The position numbers and the translations under genes are program-made. 64,000 nucleotides of DNA from assembly GCA_903813345.2 (NCBI GenBank), contig CAIIXF020000003.1, forward strand, positions 22,767,248 through 22,831,247. Reading direction: 5' to 3'. Shown here one piece after another: positions 1 to 12,350 of the stretch (its first letter is position 1; each line of letters opens with the position of its first letter). Source of the stretch: Owenia fusiformis. Its lineage: Eukaryota > Annelida > Polychaeta > Sabellida > Oweniidae. The notes under the pieces were generated by a model. It did not search any database. It was not told the DNA's origin and was given only the letters and a program-made list of their open reading frames with translations.

Positions 1-507
1 GTATGTTTCTTCACCTTCGCCTGCACAGCAGTACCAGTCGGGTAACGTACATCGTTCACTCACTACAAGCAATATATTCACAATGCAAGTAATATATGCA
101 CAAGTTGTGCAAAGGAAGACCAAATCATGTTACAAACACAGACAAGAAACATGTTTAGAACTATCTAAGCCCACACACAACAGACACCTCCATTGTATGT
201 ACAATGTATTATATAACATTCCCCTCCAACCTTTCAGAGCTGTTGTCCCTTAACATAACATCAACCCCTTGAACTCGAAGAATGAAAATGGGTACTTTGC
301 TCTTTTTCAAATACTTCTATGGTCGTTTTATCAAAACTTCATATATATATGGACTTAACTATGCACGCGAACTGTGCTCTTATATTATGTTTCTCTTGAA
401 TTTGTATTAATTGTAATACTCCTTGTGTTTTTCCCATTTTACACATCTACTTACATATTGATGATAATAATCATACAAATGTATTTTTCAATAACAATAA
501 ATCTTAC

Positions 508-2820
508 TTTGACATGTTTTGAATGATTCGTCAGACGCATCCTTGCAGTTATCGACGCCATTACATATCATTGTATCTGGAATACAGTTGCCATTCTCAC
601 ATGGAAACATGTTGGTCTGATTGGTGCAATTTTCACCAACGATGGACATGATATGGTCTGAAATGAACAAAATCAACCGAAATCATTCATTATTATGAAT
701 TTAATTAATTAATTTCCTGTTCAACTTAATCATTTTCAGCTAGGATGAGTTAAGCTAGTTTTGAAGTTATTGCTGTAGAAACATTAGTCTTAGTTCAAAT
801 GATTGCGATCCCAGGTTAGGACTTGATGTGGACTATATATCGTTAACAACTGACAATATTTTCATTATGAAGTTACAAAGGATCAACATACGAGGGTTGA
901 TCATAAAGTTCTCATAATATCTCTCTAATTTCTTTATTTTTCAATATTTTCCTATGAAATTTTCACAGAATGTGCAGCATGGAATGCTTTATTAATCCAA
1001 CAAACAATATTTAGAATAACAGAAATATTAAATAAGAAATGGTTGCCATAGTAACTTGAAATCAAGGCACCCGGGGCAAATAAAAAAACTAGCTAGAATA
1101 GCCCCCCATTAACCATGTTTAAATACAATATAAGTTGTCAAATGAGATATCAAACACATTAAATTGTCAAATAATATGGGCTCTTGACTGTTGTGAACTA
1201 TTATAATGGTCATGTGAATTGTATGATCTCATAATGGATGATTGTTATGCTTCATTAGAAGTGACTGTTAGACCCCTTGACTGTTTTGTCAAATATCCCG
1301 AGGAAAATTGATTATGCCCCTTTAGTTCATTTTAACATGTACAGACCACACACAGGGTGTAATTTTGTTGATATCTTAGCAATATATTTGTTTTAGATCA
1401 TGTTTAGTCTGACCAGAGGATCTTACAAACTTAACATAACATTTTATCAGTATGAATTTTATTTTTCTGAAGATCTCTGCATCTATCGCATTCTCTTACT
1501 CAGTCATTTCTGATCATTAGCTTTGAGTCTCAGACTCTGGTATCACATCTAACGGAGCATGAAAGCACCCCCTATGACATGACACAATTTACACGATCGC
1601 TTTATTTAATTGTTAAAGCACTTTACAACAAATTCAAGTTAACATTTTAACGTGCTTGGTAATTCATGAGAGTTTATTATGTATGTAAACATGGTTAATT
1701 AAGCTCATTCTCTCAATTATTTTTATTTGCCCCGGGTGCCTTGATTTCCCGTTACTATGGCAACAATTTCTTATTTAATATTTCTGTTAAACTAAATATT
1801 TTTTGCTGAATTAATAAGACATTCTATGCTGCACATTCTGTGAAAATTTCATTAGAATATATTGAAAAATAAAGAAATTAGAGAGATATTATGAGAACTT
1901 TATGATCAACCCTCGTATAAGTTTCTCAACATGACTTTATACCAATTACCTAGATGAACCTGTCTAAATTCAATCAGAAACCCGGATCCCTTTGTCCAAA
2001 TAGCCGAACAAGATACTTCCAACATGACAAACTGCCCAACAGACCATAGCAAAGGTGGTGTTTGTGACCCGCACAGTCTAATCGATTGAGAAGCCGAATC
2101 TGCAATGAATCCTGGCGCGTCTTGCTCTGGTAAGTCAATGACGTCACTCGATTCAACCTGGAGATGGACATCAAGTTCGTGTTGGCAAACGCTACCGAAC
2201 ATATCCATGCTGATATTTAACACATGTAGTTCGATAACTCGATTTTCTTCCGCTTTTAGGATGGTTCTACAGATGTAAGGGCACATGAACTGTTCATTCG
2301 TGTACATGAATATCCTCCCATCTTCTGGTATCTGTAAGACCTTGCCACAATATTCTGACATATCATCTGTAATATAAGATAAATGGAGTTGCATGTGTCG
2401 TACCAATTATTTCTTATAATGTGACCTCTCAGATAAGATCTAGAACAATTCAAGAAGACAATAATAAAGAAGAACAAGAGATGTTTGGAATTGTCTCAAT
2501 ATTTATACTATATAATGCGGTCTTTGAGATAACAAAACCAACCTTGACAGGTGTCACTGCCTTGACTCTCAAATACTTATGCAATAAAGCCTTATTTGCA
2601 ATCAATCATTACCGTGTGCTTAATACAATGTGGACGCGGAGACAGATGACCATTGCATTCATTTGGATTTTACTATTTACCAGTATTTGCAAAATAAAAA
2701 CAAAACAATAATGCAGGTGTACTCACATGTAGAAGCATCATTGCTAATAGAGAGCCTTGGTCCAAAGGTAATAAGGCCAACAATTGTAAAGATCGATATT
2801 ACGTTGGTTAAACTTTCCAT
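508..2820 (-). CDS. CUB + LDL-receptor class A protein, 5' part (three exons)
   Basis: Three exons join in frame on the minus strand. Exon 1 (2820-2727) starts at an ATG and encodes 31 residues with a hydrophobic core (VISIFTIVGLITFG), a likely signal peptide, then a GTGAGT donor. Exon 2 (2366-1950) follows a TTATATTACAG acceptor and encodes ~139 residues that read as a CUB domain: EYCGKV at the start, LCGSQ in the second half, and GFLIEFR at the end. It has six cysteines, where four is usual. It ends CTAG|GTAATT. Exon 3 (657-508) follows TTCATTTCAG and encodes one LDLa module with six Cys, NGNCIP, CNGVDNC and the calcium-binding DASDE. Intron phases agree (1, 1, then 1 at the last donor). 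The rest lies beyond the left edge. The order suggests an extracellular ligand-binding or adhesion protein. The exact family is not recognised. A weak further exon at 1-28 is possible. Confidence 0.8.
891..1915. mobile_element. Mariner-type non-autonomous element with ~190-bp inverted ends
   Basis: The left end CGAGGGTTGATCATAAAG and the right end are inverse copies, and both are flanked by TA (889-890 and 1916-1917). The arms match for roughly 190 bp, to about 1080 on the left and from about 1725 on the right, ending in the shared words GGCACCCGGGGCAAATA. The middle ~640 bp has no coding potential that I can see. The TA duplication is the rule for Tc1/mariner elements; superfamily placement rests on that and on the end sequence. 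It fills most of the intron between the CUB and LDLa exons. Confidence 0.85.
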
Positions 2821-2829
2821 ACCATACTG

Positions 2830-3495
2830 TCTTTACTTACTGGGTAGATTGCGTTTTATATTTTAAAAACACATCAACCTCAATCATGATGTTGTATTAC
2901 TGTACGTATATTCACCAGATGTAACAAATTTTATAAAAGAACTTTGAATCTTTAACATAGATAGCGTCAAGTTCATAAGTAGTTCATTTATGAATTGGTT
3001 AATAAGTAAAACATAAATGGCGTTATTTTAATCTTGGAGATAAAAATGACAAGTAGCGACTGGTACCATGATGCGGATAAGAGCTGCACAGTAATGTGTT
3101 TATTGGCTGTAAGATGTCAGGTCAATGAATGGACGTAAAGTTTACATTAACCACCCAAACGAAATTAACCATAAACCCACTTATTAGATGGCACTGTCTC
3201 CAGCAGCAAAAGGTGACATAATTTTTATTATTTGCATTTGAGATTTTATAAACTCAGTACAGGGTGACTCAAAATGCAACTCTCTTTGGAATGACTTGCT
3301 GGGCTCGCTTTTTGAAAGATTTGTTGGAAAAGCATTCCTATAGTTATCGATGCGTTATAATATACCATTGTTTCACGCATGAACACGGTGGCCACGACTC
3401 TGAAACTGTGTCTTTTTTATTACAATATTCAAAAATATATTGTAAATAGTATAGCTGCTGTTTTCCAAATGAAATTATTTTCAAATTAACACATA
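2830..3495. other. Upstream of the CUB-LDLa gene; no gene seen
   Basis: This stretch should hold the promoter and 5' untranslated exon of the minus-strand CUB-LDLa gene, but no TATA box or initiator stands out. An orphan transposon-like end, CAGGGTGACTCAAAATGC, starts at 3260 next to a TA. No matching inverse end was found nearby. Confidence 0.4.
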
Positions 3496-4095
3496 CAGGG
3501 TGGGCCAAAAAACGCCACTTTTTTTCAAGACACTATAACTTTTTTATTTTCCAACCTACATACCCCAAATTTTGCAGTTATATAGTGCCAAGGGTTCTTA
3601 GTAATAATATAATGTAACAAGTCCTTCAACTGGGGTTATATTTGATCTAAAAGAGGAGTTCAATTGGTCTGCCACCCTATTTGATGATAGATTTTAGTTT
3701 TAGTCGCCTTGCTGATATAGCAGTATCAATGAAATGTTAGCTATATTTTTTTCAATGTGTCTTAATTGCCAGCTTTAGTTGAGCAATTTTTAGATTGGGT
3801 GCCTCATACCATCTCCTGGAGGCCTTCCCATACCCTATACTCACTGGGGTTTGCATTAGGACTATTAGCTTGGCGGTCATCAGGGCGTATCAGTTCAGGA
3901 ACATTTTGCAAATTATGCTTATTTCTCATGGCACACCACATGTTAAAGTGAGACGCTGATGACATATTTTATTCAAGTAAAAGTGTATAATTCATGATCC
4001 CTGGCTAAATAACAACTTCAAGTTTCATTTGGTATGCAAATTATGATTTTGTATCAAAAATTAAAAAAGTTATAGCATTTTTTTGGCCCACCCTG
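3496..4095 (-). mobile_element. TA-flanked mariner-like element with decayed transposase 3' end
   Basis: The ends CAGGGTGGGCCAAAAAA and its inverse lie inside TA duplications (3494-3495, 4096-4097). On the minus strand (about 3950-3760) a broken reading frame resembles the C-terminal catalytic block of Tc1/mariner transposases. NSPNANPSEYRVWEGLQEMV fits the family pattern SPDLNPxExxVWGxLQ, followed after a break by LKIAQLKLAI, which fits the LKxxI helix. No intact frame remains, so this is an internally deleted, non-autonomous copy. The strand refers to the transposase remnant. Confidence 0.75.
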
Positions 4096-6383
4096 TATAT
4101 TTTATTATGGATACATACCGAGAACATATCAAGAGTTGTGTATGACTGACTCTCATTCAGAACCCTAATGGTCTATGACGAGGAAATATGGTAAGGTTAA
4201 AACGAAATAATATATATTGTACATAAAACACCGCAAAGTCAACATTTATATGTTCGTACATGAAAAAAGGTGTTATCTAGGCTCTTAAACTTCCTTGAAT
4301 TCCCTTTGATTTTTTTCAATTTTGTGAAGTCACTGAGCTAAAAGAAGATCCCGCCATCATTAAAAAAATGTAAGAAGGTTATTTTTAAATTAGAGGGTTA
4401 AGACCTATGTCTGTATGTTTACTACCTTATGTAAGTTGCGATGCATTCCACAACTCCCTCTCTACAACGTAGAATTGCGATTATGTCATCTTTGGTTTAA
4501 TTGATTTCCATAGCAAATAGATTTGTCTGACAACTTAAAAGCATATATCACTGCAAATATGAATGTAATTTGATAAGTGTGCTTACAAATATGAATGATT
4601 ATAACTAAACGTCACTAGTCTCTCACATCTCAACAAATGATAAATGAATTTTGCGTTTCTAGTATACTATTACTCCCATTATAAGTTATCAAAAATGCCA
4701 TTCATAGATTGCACACATTTCACATCGTAACTCACATCTTAGGTTTATAACGAGACAACACCAGGCCATAAAGAAAATACTAATAAATCATTGTCTTGGA
4801 AAATGAGCAAAATGGGGTTCATTTCCAACGAGCTTCTCACAGGAACACAATGACATGAATGAGTTTTTAATTAAAACAAGTTACAAAATAGAAATTGATA
4901 ATGATTTCAATTTACCCCAGACGTTGATGCATTGGAGCTCTCATTGATTGTGAATACCATATATCTAGTCGACTCCTCTGAGAACGCCCGCAGTATTGAA
5001 TGATAAAATCATTGATAGTAGAAAAACACAATAGGCTTACAGTGTGCAAATGAAGATCACATGGGGACGGGTAATGCTTGATTAATCAAATATACAATTC
5101 ATAGTCTTGCCTGTAGAAGACTAATAAATTTACGAAATTGGTTTATTGTTGAATATTTTATTAGGTAAAGAGCAATAGCAGATATATGATATTATAAGCA
5201 AGTAAGCTGGAAGCCAAACGTGATGACGAAATTCGACTTTTATTTGATTAGGGAGACATTATCGCTTACAATGCACAGCTTAAGTACTTTTAATTTCTAT
5301 TTGCCATAACGAATTCGAAAGTATTACCATACTTAAAGCCTCACTATGCGTATCTTTAACATTTTTGGCAAAATAAAGACTTACTTTTGAGCTTCGTGGT
5401 ATTTGCAATGGATTGTTAAGTACTTTATCTTTCATAAGACATCAAAAACAACTCAAACGGGCCACGTCAAAGCTAAGAATACATTATTAAAAATATTTTT
5501 GATCTGTCAAGTTTTTATACATTAAGTTTTTACCAATGTTAATGAAAGATGGCGAAGTTGTTTGTAGTATACGGTTCATTCATTTTTTATAGAAGTGTCA
5601 CAATCTTTCAAATCAAGAGTTATTTAAAAACATGCACTTTCTCAAAAATGTGCATGCACTACTTAAGAACTCTGAACTTCAAATGCTGTTTTCTTTGTGA
5701 ATTATTTTTTTCTCGGTTCAATATTAATGCAAATCGAGCTTTGTATCTTATTTGATTGAGATTGGGACTTTAACTATACCAACGGGAAAAAAATAAGAAA
5801 ACTAACATACCCGGAGAATCGCTACTGTAGAGGCCATTGATTCTGTTTTGTTCCCTTTTCTGCTCTTTTTGCTCTTACCCATATGCTGTAAAAGTATTTG
5901 AGACTAATAATTCTGTAAGTCTGATATTAATAGTCGTAATATCTGCAATTTAATTTGATGAGTCTGGTTATCCTTATTTGCTCATTATTTCACATTGGAA
6001 AAATCGCTATCTAGCTATTATTTAAATTCACAGCTTATTTATGTGTAAGTTGCACTTTAAACGTTTTTAAAAATCTGAATCCATCGTCTTGGAGTGGTAC
6101 CAGAAGAATTTTGTGGCGACAAAGCAACTTATTTTCGATCGCGCAGTGTATTCTCCCCCTTTACAGACAGATTGCATAATATTACAATCGCATGATGCAA
6201 AACTCGACAATTAGCAGGAAACTACTAGAAACATCTTGTCACCCATGAAGCAAATTATTTTTTCACTGCTTTATTCGAACTGATCAGACAGAGCATGATG
6301 TTACTTTATAACCTCAATGTACATATCATACTTTTGTCCGATCATAAGTTCGAATAATATTTGTGTTTCAAATATTAATTGTA
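4096..6383. other. Intergenic, no gene recognised
   Basis: AT-rich sequence with only short chance reading frames. The longest, 68 codons at 5549-5755, has no recognisable domain and is rich in Phe, Cys and Lys in the way AT-rich noise is. No repeat pair stood out here. Confidence 0.4.
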
Positions 6384-7443
6384 CAAGGGGCGATCCATAT
6401 ATTCTGATAAAAATGCTCTCATTTTGTGATTTTTTTCACATATCCATCTTATTTTTTCAGAAAATGTAGATTATGTAATTACACATACAATGCTAAAATA
6501 TTATAGCTATATCTTAAATTATTAATGAGATAAGGTTGCCATGGTAACCTGTATTAAGGGTAGGCAGGTCAATTAAATTATAACATATAAAGATCATAAT
6601 AACTTGATATTCTAATTATTTTAAAGCATGCGAAAATCATGCATTTTTCTAAAAGAGTTTGGTAGTGTTACTCTTCACTCTTTGTTTGTTGCTAAACAAA
6701 TGTTTATATGTGCTCACTATAACATCACAACAAATCACAATAGCATTGTAAGACAGAATGGGCCAATTGACATTACATGTTATGAGACACACCAAAAATC
6801 AAATTGTCAGATGAGGTTAATGTGGCTGATGCAGAGTGTGATATTAACGGATACATTAGGGAATACAATTAGATTTTCTTTTCTTTTAAGAATAAGTTAG
6901 AGGACACTGTCAGAGACATACATGGACTTATTAAGTGCATGGGCAAGGTGTTATATCTGCATAAAGCATCTATAGGTAGTATTGTAAAGAGGAAGGCATG
7001 GTCACTGTTGAAGATCATCCACAATCTGGTTGCAAGAAGAGCTTGCGGACAGAGAATAATACTACGATAAATTGAGATGTTACTCATGAAAAGATAGCTA
7101 TCCCACTGTATAAATTATCAAACAAGGGCAACAGGGGTATGGAACAGATCAATGAATAGTTGGCAATGACTGGAAGATGCGTTTGGTCTGCTTAAAATAG
7201 GTACCGAGGAATGATTAAATTAACATATTTATCTATTTTTGACGTTATAATTTAACCGACCTGCCTACCCTAAATACAGGTTACCATGGCAACCTTATTT
7301 CAAAATTAATTTAAGATATAGCTAAAATAGTTTAGCATCGTATGTGTAATTACATAATCTACATATTCTGAAAAAATGAAAGGGATATGTGAAAAAATCA
7401 CAAAATGAGAGCATTTTTATCAGAATATATGGATCGCCCCTTG
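6384..7443 (+). mobile_element. TA-flanked mariner-like element with ~205-bp inverted ends and transposase relic
   Basis: The ends CAAGGGGCGATCCATATA and its inverse are bounded by TA (6382-6383, 7444-7445). The arms pair to about 6590 and from about 7240, with inner landmarks GGTTGCCATGGTAACCTG and GGGTAGGCAGGTC on both sides. Between them, near 6988-7050 on the plus strand, a broken frame reads KEEGMVTVEDHPQSG. That resembles the KEGRESVEDDPRSG linker after the helix-turn-helix of mariner transposases. Stops surround it. The element is a dead derivative about 1.06 kb long. Confidence 0.78.
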
Positions 7444-7445
7444 TA

Positions 7446-9550
7446 TGACATATACGAAACAAATTTTAATGCAACTAGAGGGAATTGGACCTGCAGGTCT
7501 TACTATTCATTCATATTTTTCTGTTTGAAAACAAAGCTTCGACGTGTGATGTATATTTCTTAGTTTTTCAAAATCTTCTGATATTGGTGAGAAATCTACA
7601 ACATTCCTGTGGTTTTGTCATTACATTGTACATGTATTTTCAATCGCGGTCATCACTTTTCAAACGAGTTATGTTGAAATATCATAAAGTTGTGTTATTC
7701 TGATACTTATAAACTAAATATGACAGTCATTCACCCTTTATTAAGCAGTAGATACTTTGCTACATGGGTCTCAAAATTGTCTAGTTTCCTGCTGATTGCC
7801 GAGTCTCGCATCATGCGATTGTAACTTTATGCGATCTGTCTGCATGGAGTGATACTCGGCCATAACAACAAGTAGACAAGAAATCAGCGAGTACATTTAG
7901 GTCCCAAACAAAATAATTTAATCGATTGTTACATACCCCATTGTTGATAACGATAGCCTTGTCAGGGTATCCCAGTGTGACCATTATATATCACGAATAC
8001 TAATCCTAACCGATTACTGATATCCCCAGAGGTATATTTCAAGTTATAAACCACATTCATATGGCGTAGGGGAGAGAAGTGTATATCAACCTGAATACAA
8101 TGATTACAGTGTAAGTGATCAACCCGCTCGATCTGAAATTCTCGTCAAAGAGCTCTCAATTTTGCATTATGTAAATCGAGGTGGCATATGTATCGAAATG
8201 AAACACAATCAAAGGTCAAGGTTAGGGTATACTTTCTCACCAATCTCAAGTGTCGGGGCGAATTAATGGCCCACAATATGACACTGGATGTTACATCTAG
8301 CTTGTATCGCAGGCAAGCTAGTATTTTCCTGTGTGTATTTTAACCATTTAGATTATTTCCCATTTTGACATATATTATAAGGATGTAAACGTCCAGCGTG
8401 CCCAGCAGCAAATGCTGCAATGATGACTGATAAAATTCCCTGGTGCAAAATTTGGAGCCACACGAGACCATCTACCCCATCAGATAACATAAATCGAAAT
8501 AATGCTCCGAGTGTAGTGTAATATAGACGACCTCATTGTCAGGAAAGTGATGCAAATAAATAATCTTGATCTAATCTACTTGCAGACCAGACGATACTAA
8601 AACCACTGCACAATACAGACTATTAGATTATCAGACGATAATGCAACTATTCCAGAGGTTTTAATCTTGGGGTTTCACTTATGGAACACAGAATTCCAAT
8701 AGAAGCAGATGAATAAAAGCTACGTGGGGACGATTTGACAGTCGGACTGGACTAGAATATGAGACTTATAAGTATGGATTTAAAAACTTGTCGAGGCGTA
8801 CGTACCTACATCACTTGTTACAAGTACTAATTGTTATAAGCTTGTTATAAGTATAGGAAATACAGATACTTTCGAAGTAATTCAGTATAAATGGAATGAT
8901 GAATAATAAGCAAAGTGATATATATATATAGATATTTACAAAATAGAACGAGTCTCATTAGCGTAAGGCGCTCAACACATCAATACGATATTGACTATCG
9001 GAATAAAGCATTTGAGTAAACTGCATAATGAACGACGTAAAGGCTTTTCTAATTAGGATCTTTGGGCTTTCATCTAAGAGCGCTTGTATCACTGCTACCA
9101 GTCTATATTAGTTTACTGAGCAGTCGGAATGTTACCAATAAATTGGTAAGATATAGCAGCGGTATCTCCAGGTGTTAACTTCAGAGGACCATCCAATAAA
9201 TCAGAACGTTACTAGTTGGCTTTTTTACAACACGGAGAGCAGCTAGGGGAAATAAACTCAACAGAAAACTTGAAATAGCAATACCTCAGCCGAATGATCC
9301 TCTTATGATTCACGTAATAACCATCACTGTGGATTAAGCCGAAGAACGACGCAGAAGCGTGGACTGTACGTGATAGTGGAGAAACAAGTATGAATTAGAC
9401 CGTATCCTGTACTACAAAAAGTGAAGGAATAATCATCAAAACTAATCAATCAATAATGAATATAAATGTATCATCAAAGGATAAAGTCTTCGATTAATAA
9501 ACTCTCATAATGAGCATTGTAAATCTAGCGTAATGATGCGTTAGTTAATT
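7446..9550. other. Intergenic, upstream of the MATH-like gene; nothing recognised
   Basis: No coding exon, RNA gene or long repeat was recognised. A short AT-rich microsatellite (TATATATATAGATAT) sits near 8920. The promoter of the downstream intronless gene should lie at the right end of this stretch, but no core element is convincing. Confidence 0.4.
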
Positions 9551-9578
9551 CCAATAAGAAAGGAAAGAGGAATATATC

Positions 9579-10775
9579 ATGGCACACCTGTACAGGCATG
9601 TCAACCTAAATGACAGGTGGAATACGAACATATTTACATTTATTCTCCCAGCCAGTTTAACCAATGAGTACGCCACTGGGAAATACTCTCGAGATTTCGT
9701 TTATGGGAACCAGAAATGGAACATATTATTAAACAAAGGTGACAAACACTTGAGCTCATATTTGACATTGAAAAATGCTGCTAAAGGAATGGCGTGTACT
9801 GTGGATTATACAGTTTCACTCCTCAATCAGGAACATTTCACAAAGAATGAATGTTTTACTAATAAAGCGAGTATGTTCAGTTCAGATCAGTGTACACATG
9901 GCCTGAGAACGTTCGTTGGAATAGGTGACCTCACAAACAGGCGTTTCATGCATGACAACGGTGAATTCCTAGTAGAGATAGAGTTGAAAAATTGCAGCAC
10001 CATCTTCAGGGACTATATCCAACTACCAAGCTCCAACCAAAAACATCACCGAGATAGAAATCATTACTATGCAAACGACTATGACAGATTAGAAACGACG
10101 TATTTCTGTTTTGGCATGTGTGACTGGAGTCTGATACTGTATCCAGATGGCGACTCAAAGGGAAGTGAAGGTATCCCAAGGCTCCATCTATGTCGACACA
10201 CAAGCTTTGATCACCTATGTAGGGCCGAGTACAAGTTCAAGATAGGCCAGGGAGACAGAGTGTATCTGTCTGAAAAACTTACCGATATCCTCAATGAAAG
10301 TGGAATGGGGCAAGGTTTCTTAATCAATGACAATCTCCATAGCCTTGCAATCAAGGGAAAACTAAGAATTCAAGTAGAAATGCTCTCAGTTACTGCTATA
10401 AGTGAGGTTAAGATTGCAGTGTTGAACCGTACAAGAAATAGAGCTAAGTTCTATGACAGAGACAAACAGGCCTGGGTTCTTGAAACAGACATTGATTCCG
10501 AGTTCCTTAAACTGAGGTTATACTACAGTGATGTGAACAACGTCCCTAGGAAATTCACCCGTTATGTGCGATGGGCAGTCAATGTCGTACCGCAAATTGC
10601 TCTCAAAGGCCAAGCTAAGAGGTCGATCGACGCCAGGGGGTCTCCATTCTCAAACTACTATGCCCAACATGAGAGTGATGAGGGATACGAAATGCAGGTC
10701 GATATACCAACAATAGACGTAAGTATAGAAGACATGTCTCAAATTGGGTTTGACCCCAAGTTATTGTTCTTATAA
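9579..10775 (+). CDS. Intronless protein with MATH/TRAF-like domains, 398 aa
   Basis: The frame runs 398 codons without an intron. The ATG has A at -3 and G at +4, and an in-frame TAA lies 24 bases upstream (9555-9557), so this start is well supported. Residues ~36-137 read as a MATH domain: GNQKWNILLNKGDKHLSSYL fits the usual G-x-x-W…L…P/K-G…LSxYL opening, and FVGIGDL…DNGEFLVEIEL fits the closing strands. Residues ~173-270 look like a second, more divergent copy: FCFGMCDWSLILYPDG, later RLHLCR, then GKLRIQVEML. Residues ~276-341 may hold a further partial sheet. The tail is polar. There is no signal peptide or membrane segment, so a cytoplasmic adaptor or scaffold is likely. MATH domains bind short peptides of receptors or substrates; the partner is unknown. 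No RING, BTB or zinc-finger partner domain is present. A retrogene origin is possible. Confidence 0.72.
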   Translation: MAHLYRHVNLNDRWNTNIFTFILPASLTNEYATGKYSRDFVYGNQKWNILLNKGDKHLSSYLTLKNAAKGMACTVDYTVSLLNQEHFTKNECFTNKASMFSSDQCTHGLRTFVGIGDLTNRRFMHDNGEFLVEIELKNCSTIFRDYIQLPSSNQKHHRDRNHYYANDYDRLETTYFCFGMCDWSLILYPDGDSKGSEGIPRLHLCRHTSFDHLCRAEYKFKIGQGDRVYLSEKLTDILNESGMGQGFLINDNLHSLAIKGKLRIQVEMLSVTAISEVKIAVLNRTRNRAKFYDRDKQAWVLETDIDSEFLKLRLYYSDVNNVPRKFTRYVRWAVNVVPQIALKGQAKRSIDARGSPFSNYYAQHESDEGYEMQVDIPTIDVSIEDMSQIGFDPKLLFL

Positions 10776-12350
10776 TGAGTTTTCATATTTTAAAACATCC
10801 GTTCTTCCATTTTTGGTCCAAGGAATATAGCTGGAATATTGATGCCCGATCTTAAAAGATGCCATTCTTCTATTTTGATCACACGTTGTAAAATGATTTT
10901 TATGTCTGCCATCTACAGAATCTTTTGGACTTCACTGGGTATTGATGGACCTATTGGGATTTAATTGTGACCTGATTATCGAAATAACTTAATGCCCGGC
11001 AAGGGTCTCATATAATAGCACACCAGACCTTCACTCGCACATTTATCTATTGGTAAAATAGAATTTATTTTCCCACAAATGAGCTGTAAAACGTCATATT
11101 AACGCATATATTGCCCAACATGAATAATTGGTAATATTTGAGCACTTAAGCATCGCTTTTTAGCCCATGGGTAATCTAGAAACGTCAACGAACGAGAGTA
11201 TGTGACCAATTTTACCATATGTTTTGATTCCCGAGACGTGTCGCAAAAAGCTCGCGCACGCATTGTTACACATTTTGTGGCGTAATCCAGAGGATCCTCG
11301 CTTTTAACATATAGAATGTGACGTTTTTGAGAAAAATGTACACACATGAAAATCCTTTCGTCCTCCACATTTACCTCTATATCTCAAAACATTTTAGACG
11401 AATAACTCTGATATCATATATATATTGTTAATGGGCTAGGAGCATCATAAAACACGAATCAATTGATATTTTAGGTGAAATAAATATACGTGTTGCTGTG
11501 CTTGAAAATAGGCGAATGGCGTAAATTAGCCCTATTTTAATGAATTTTGAAAACCTTTCGTCCTCCACTTTTCCACATACAACAGAAAACACATACTTTT
11601 GTGAACAAAATCAACTATTTATTAATAAACTAGAGTTTAGGAGCAAAATAATCATGTATGATTTATTAAAAATTGACCTCGTATTTTTTGTTTAATGTAC
11701 ACCTGAAAAGTTGAAGGTACCAAAAAATGAGCAAAAAAGGTCGCTGTCAACAGATTCTATTTTTCAGACTCTATGACGTCACAATATGGGACGCTTACTA
11801 AAATTCATCCTTTGAAATAAAACTTCCATCTACCTTTATCAAGATGAAAAATAAGTATAATAGTCATATATTGTTTGAGTTATGAGCGTTTAAAGACGAA
11901 AAATAATTCAAAATGTAACGTGTCAACATGGGATATTTGCCAGATGTTTTGGTAAAAAACTCTTTTTTAAAAACGAACGCGCAAAAAATGTGAACGGAGT
12001 GTAGTTGATCTAAAATCTTCATCGAAACAGCTTTAAAATGATATATAACTTTAATTAGAATATTGTCTTATAATCCGGGGAATCAAAGTTACATTCACGC
12101 GATACCCTTAAAAAACAAATGCGCCACCTTTTTGCGACACGTCCGAGTGTTATCTTACCAGGCAAGATTGGCAAAGATATATCTAAAAAGCAAATATGTT
12201 ATTAGTTCAATTTTAATAATGACTCAAAAGAATTGTCACCAAAGTGTACACTATAGGCTATACTGTAATGTTATATACAAACACATAATACATTATTCGT
12301 TTCTGAAAAGCAGAAAGAATGATTACCTGGAATGCTAAGAGCATGTCACA
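10776..12350. other. Non-coding; possible old inverted-repeat element
   Basis: No gene is seen. A segment near 11231-11260 (GACGTGTCGCAAAAAG) pairs inversely with 12116-12150, and CTTTCGTCCTCCAC occurs twice in direct orientation (about 11355 and 11556). These paired words suggest a decayed repeat between about 11000 and 12160. No clear ends or target duplication were found. Confidence 0.4.

Noticed and set aside
1-28. Possible further exon of the CUB-LDLa gene at the left edge
   Set aside because: On the minus strand a GCTGTGCAG acceptor is followed by an open phase-compatible frame of nine codons, but the pyrimidine tract is weak and the window ends, so it cannot be judged.
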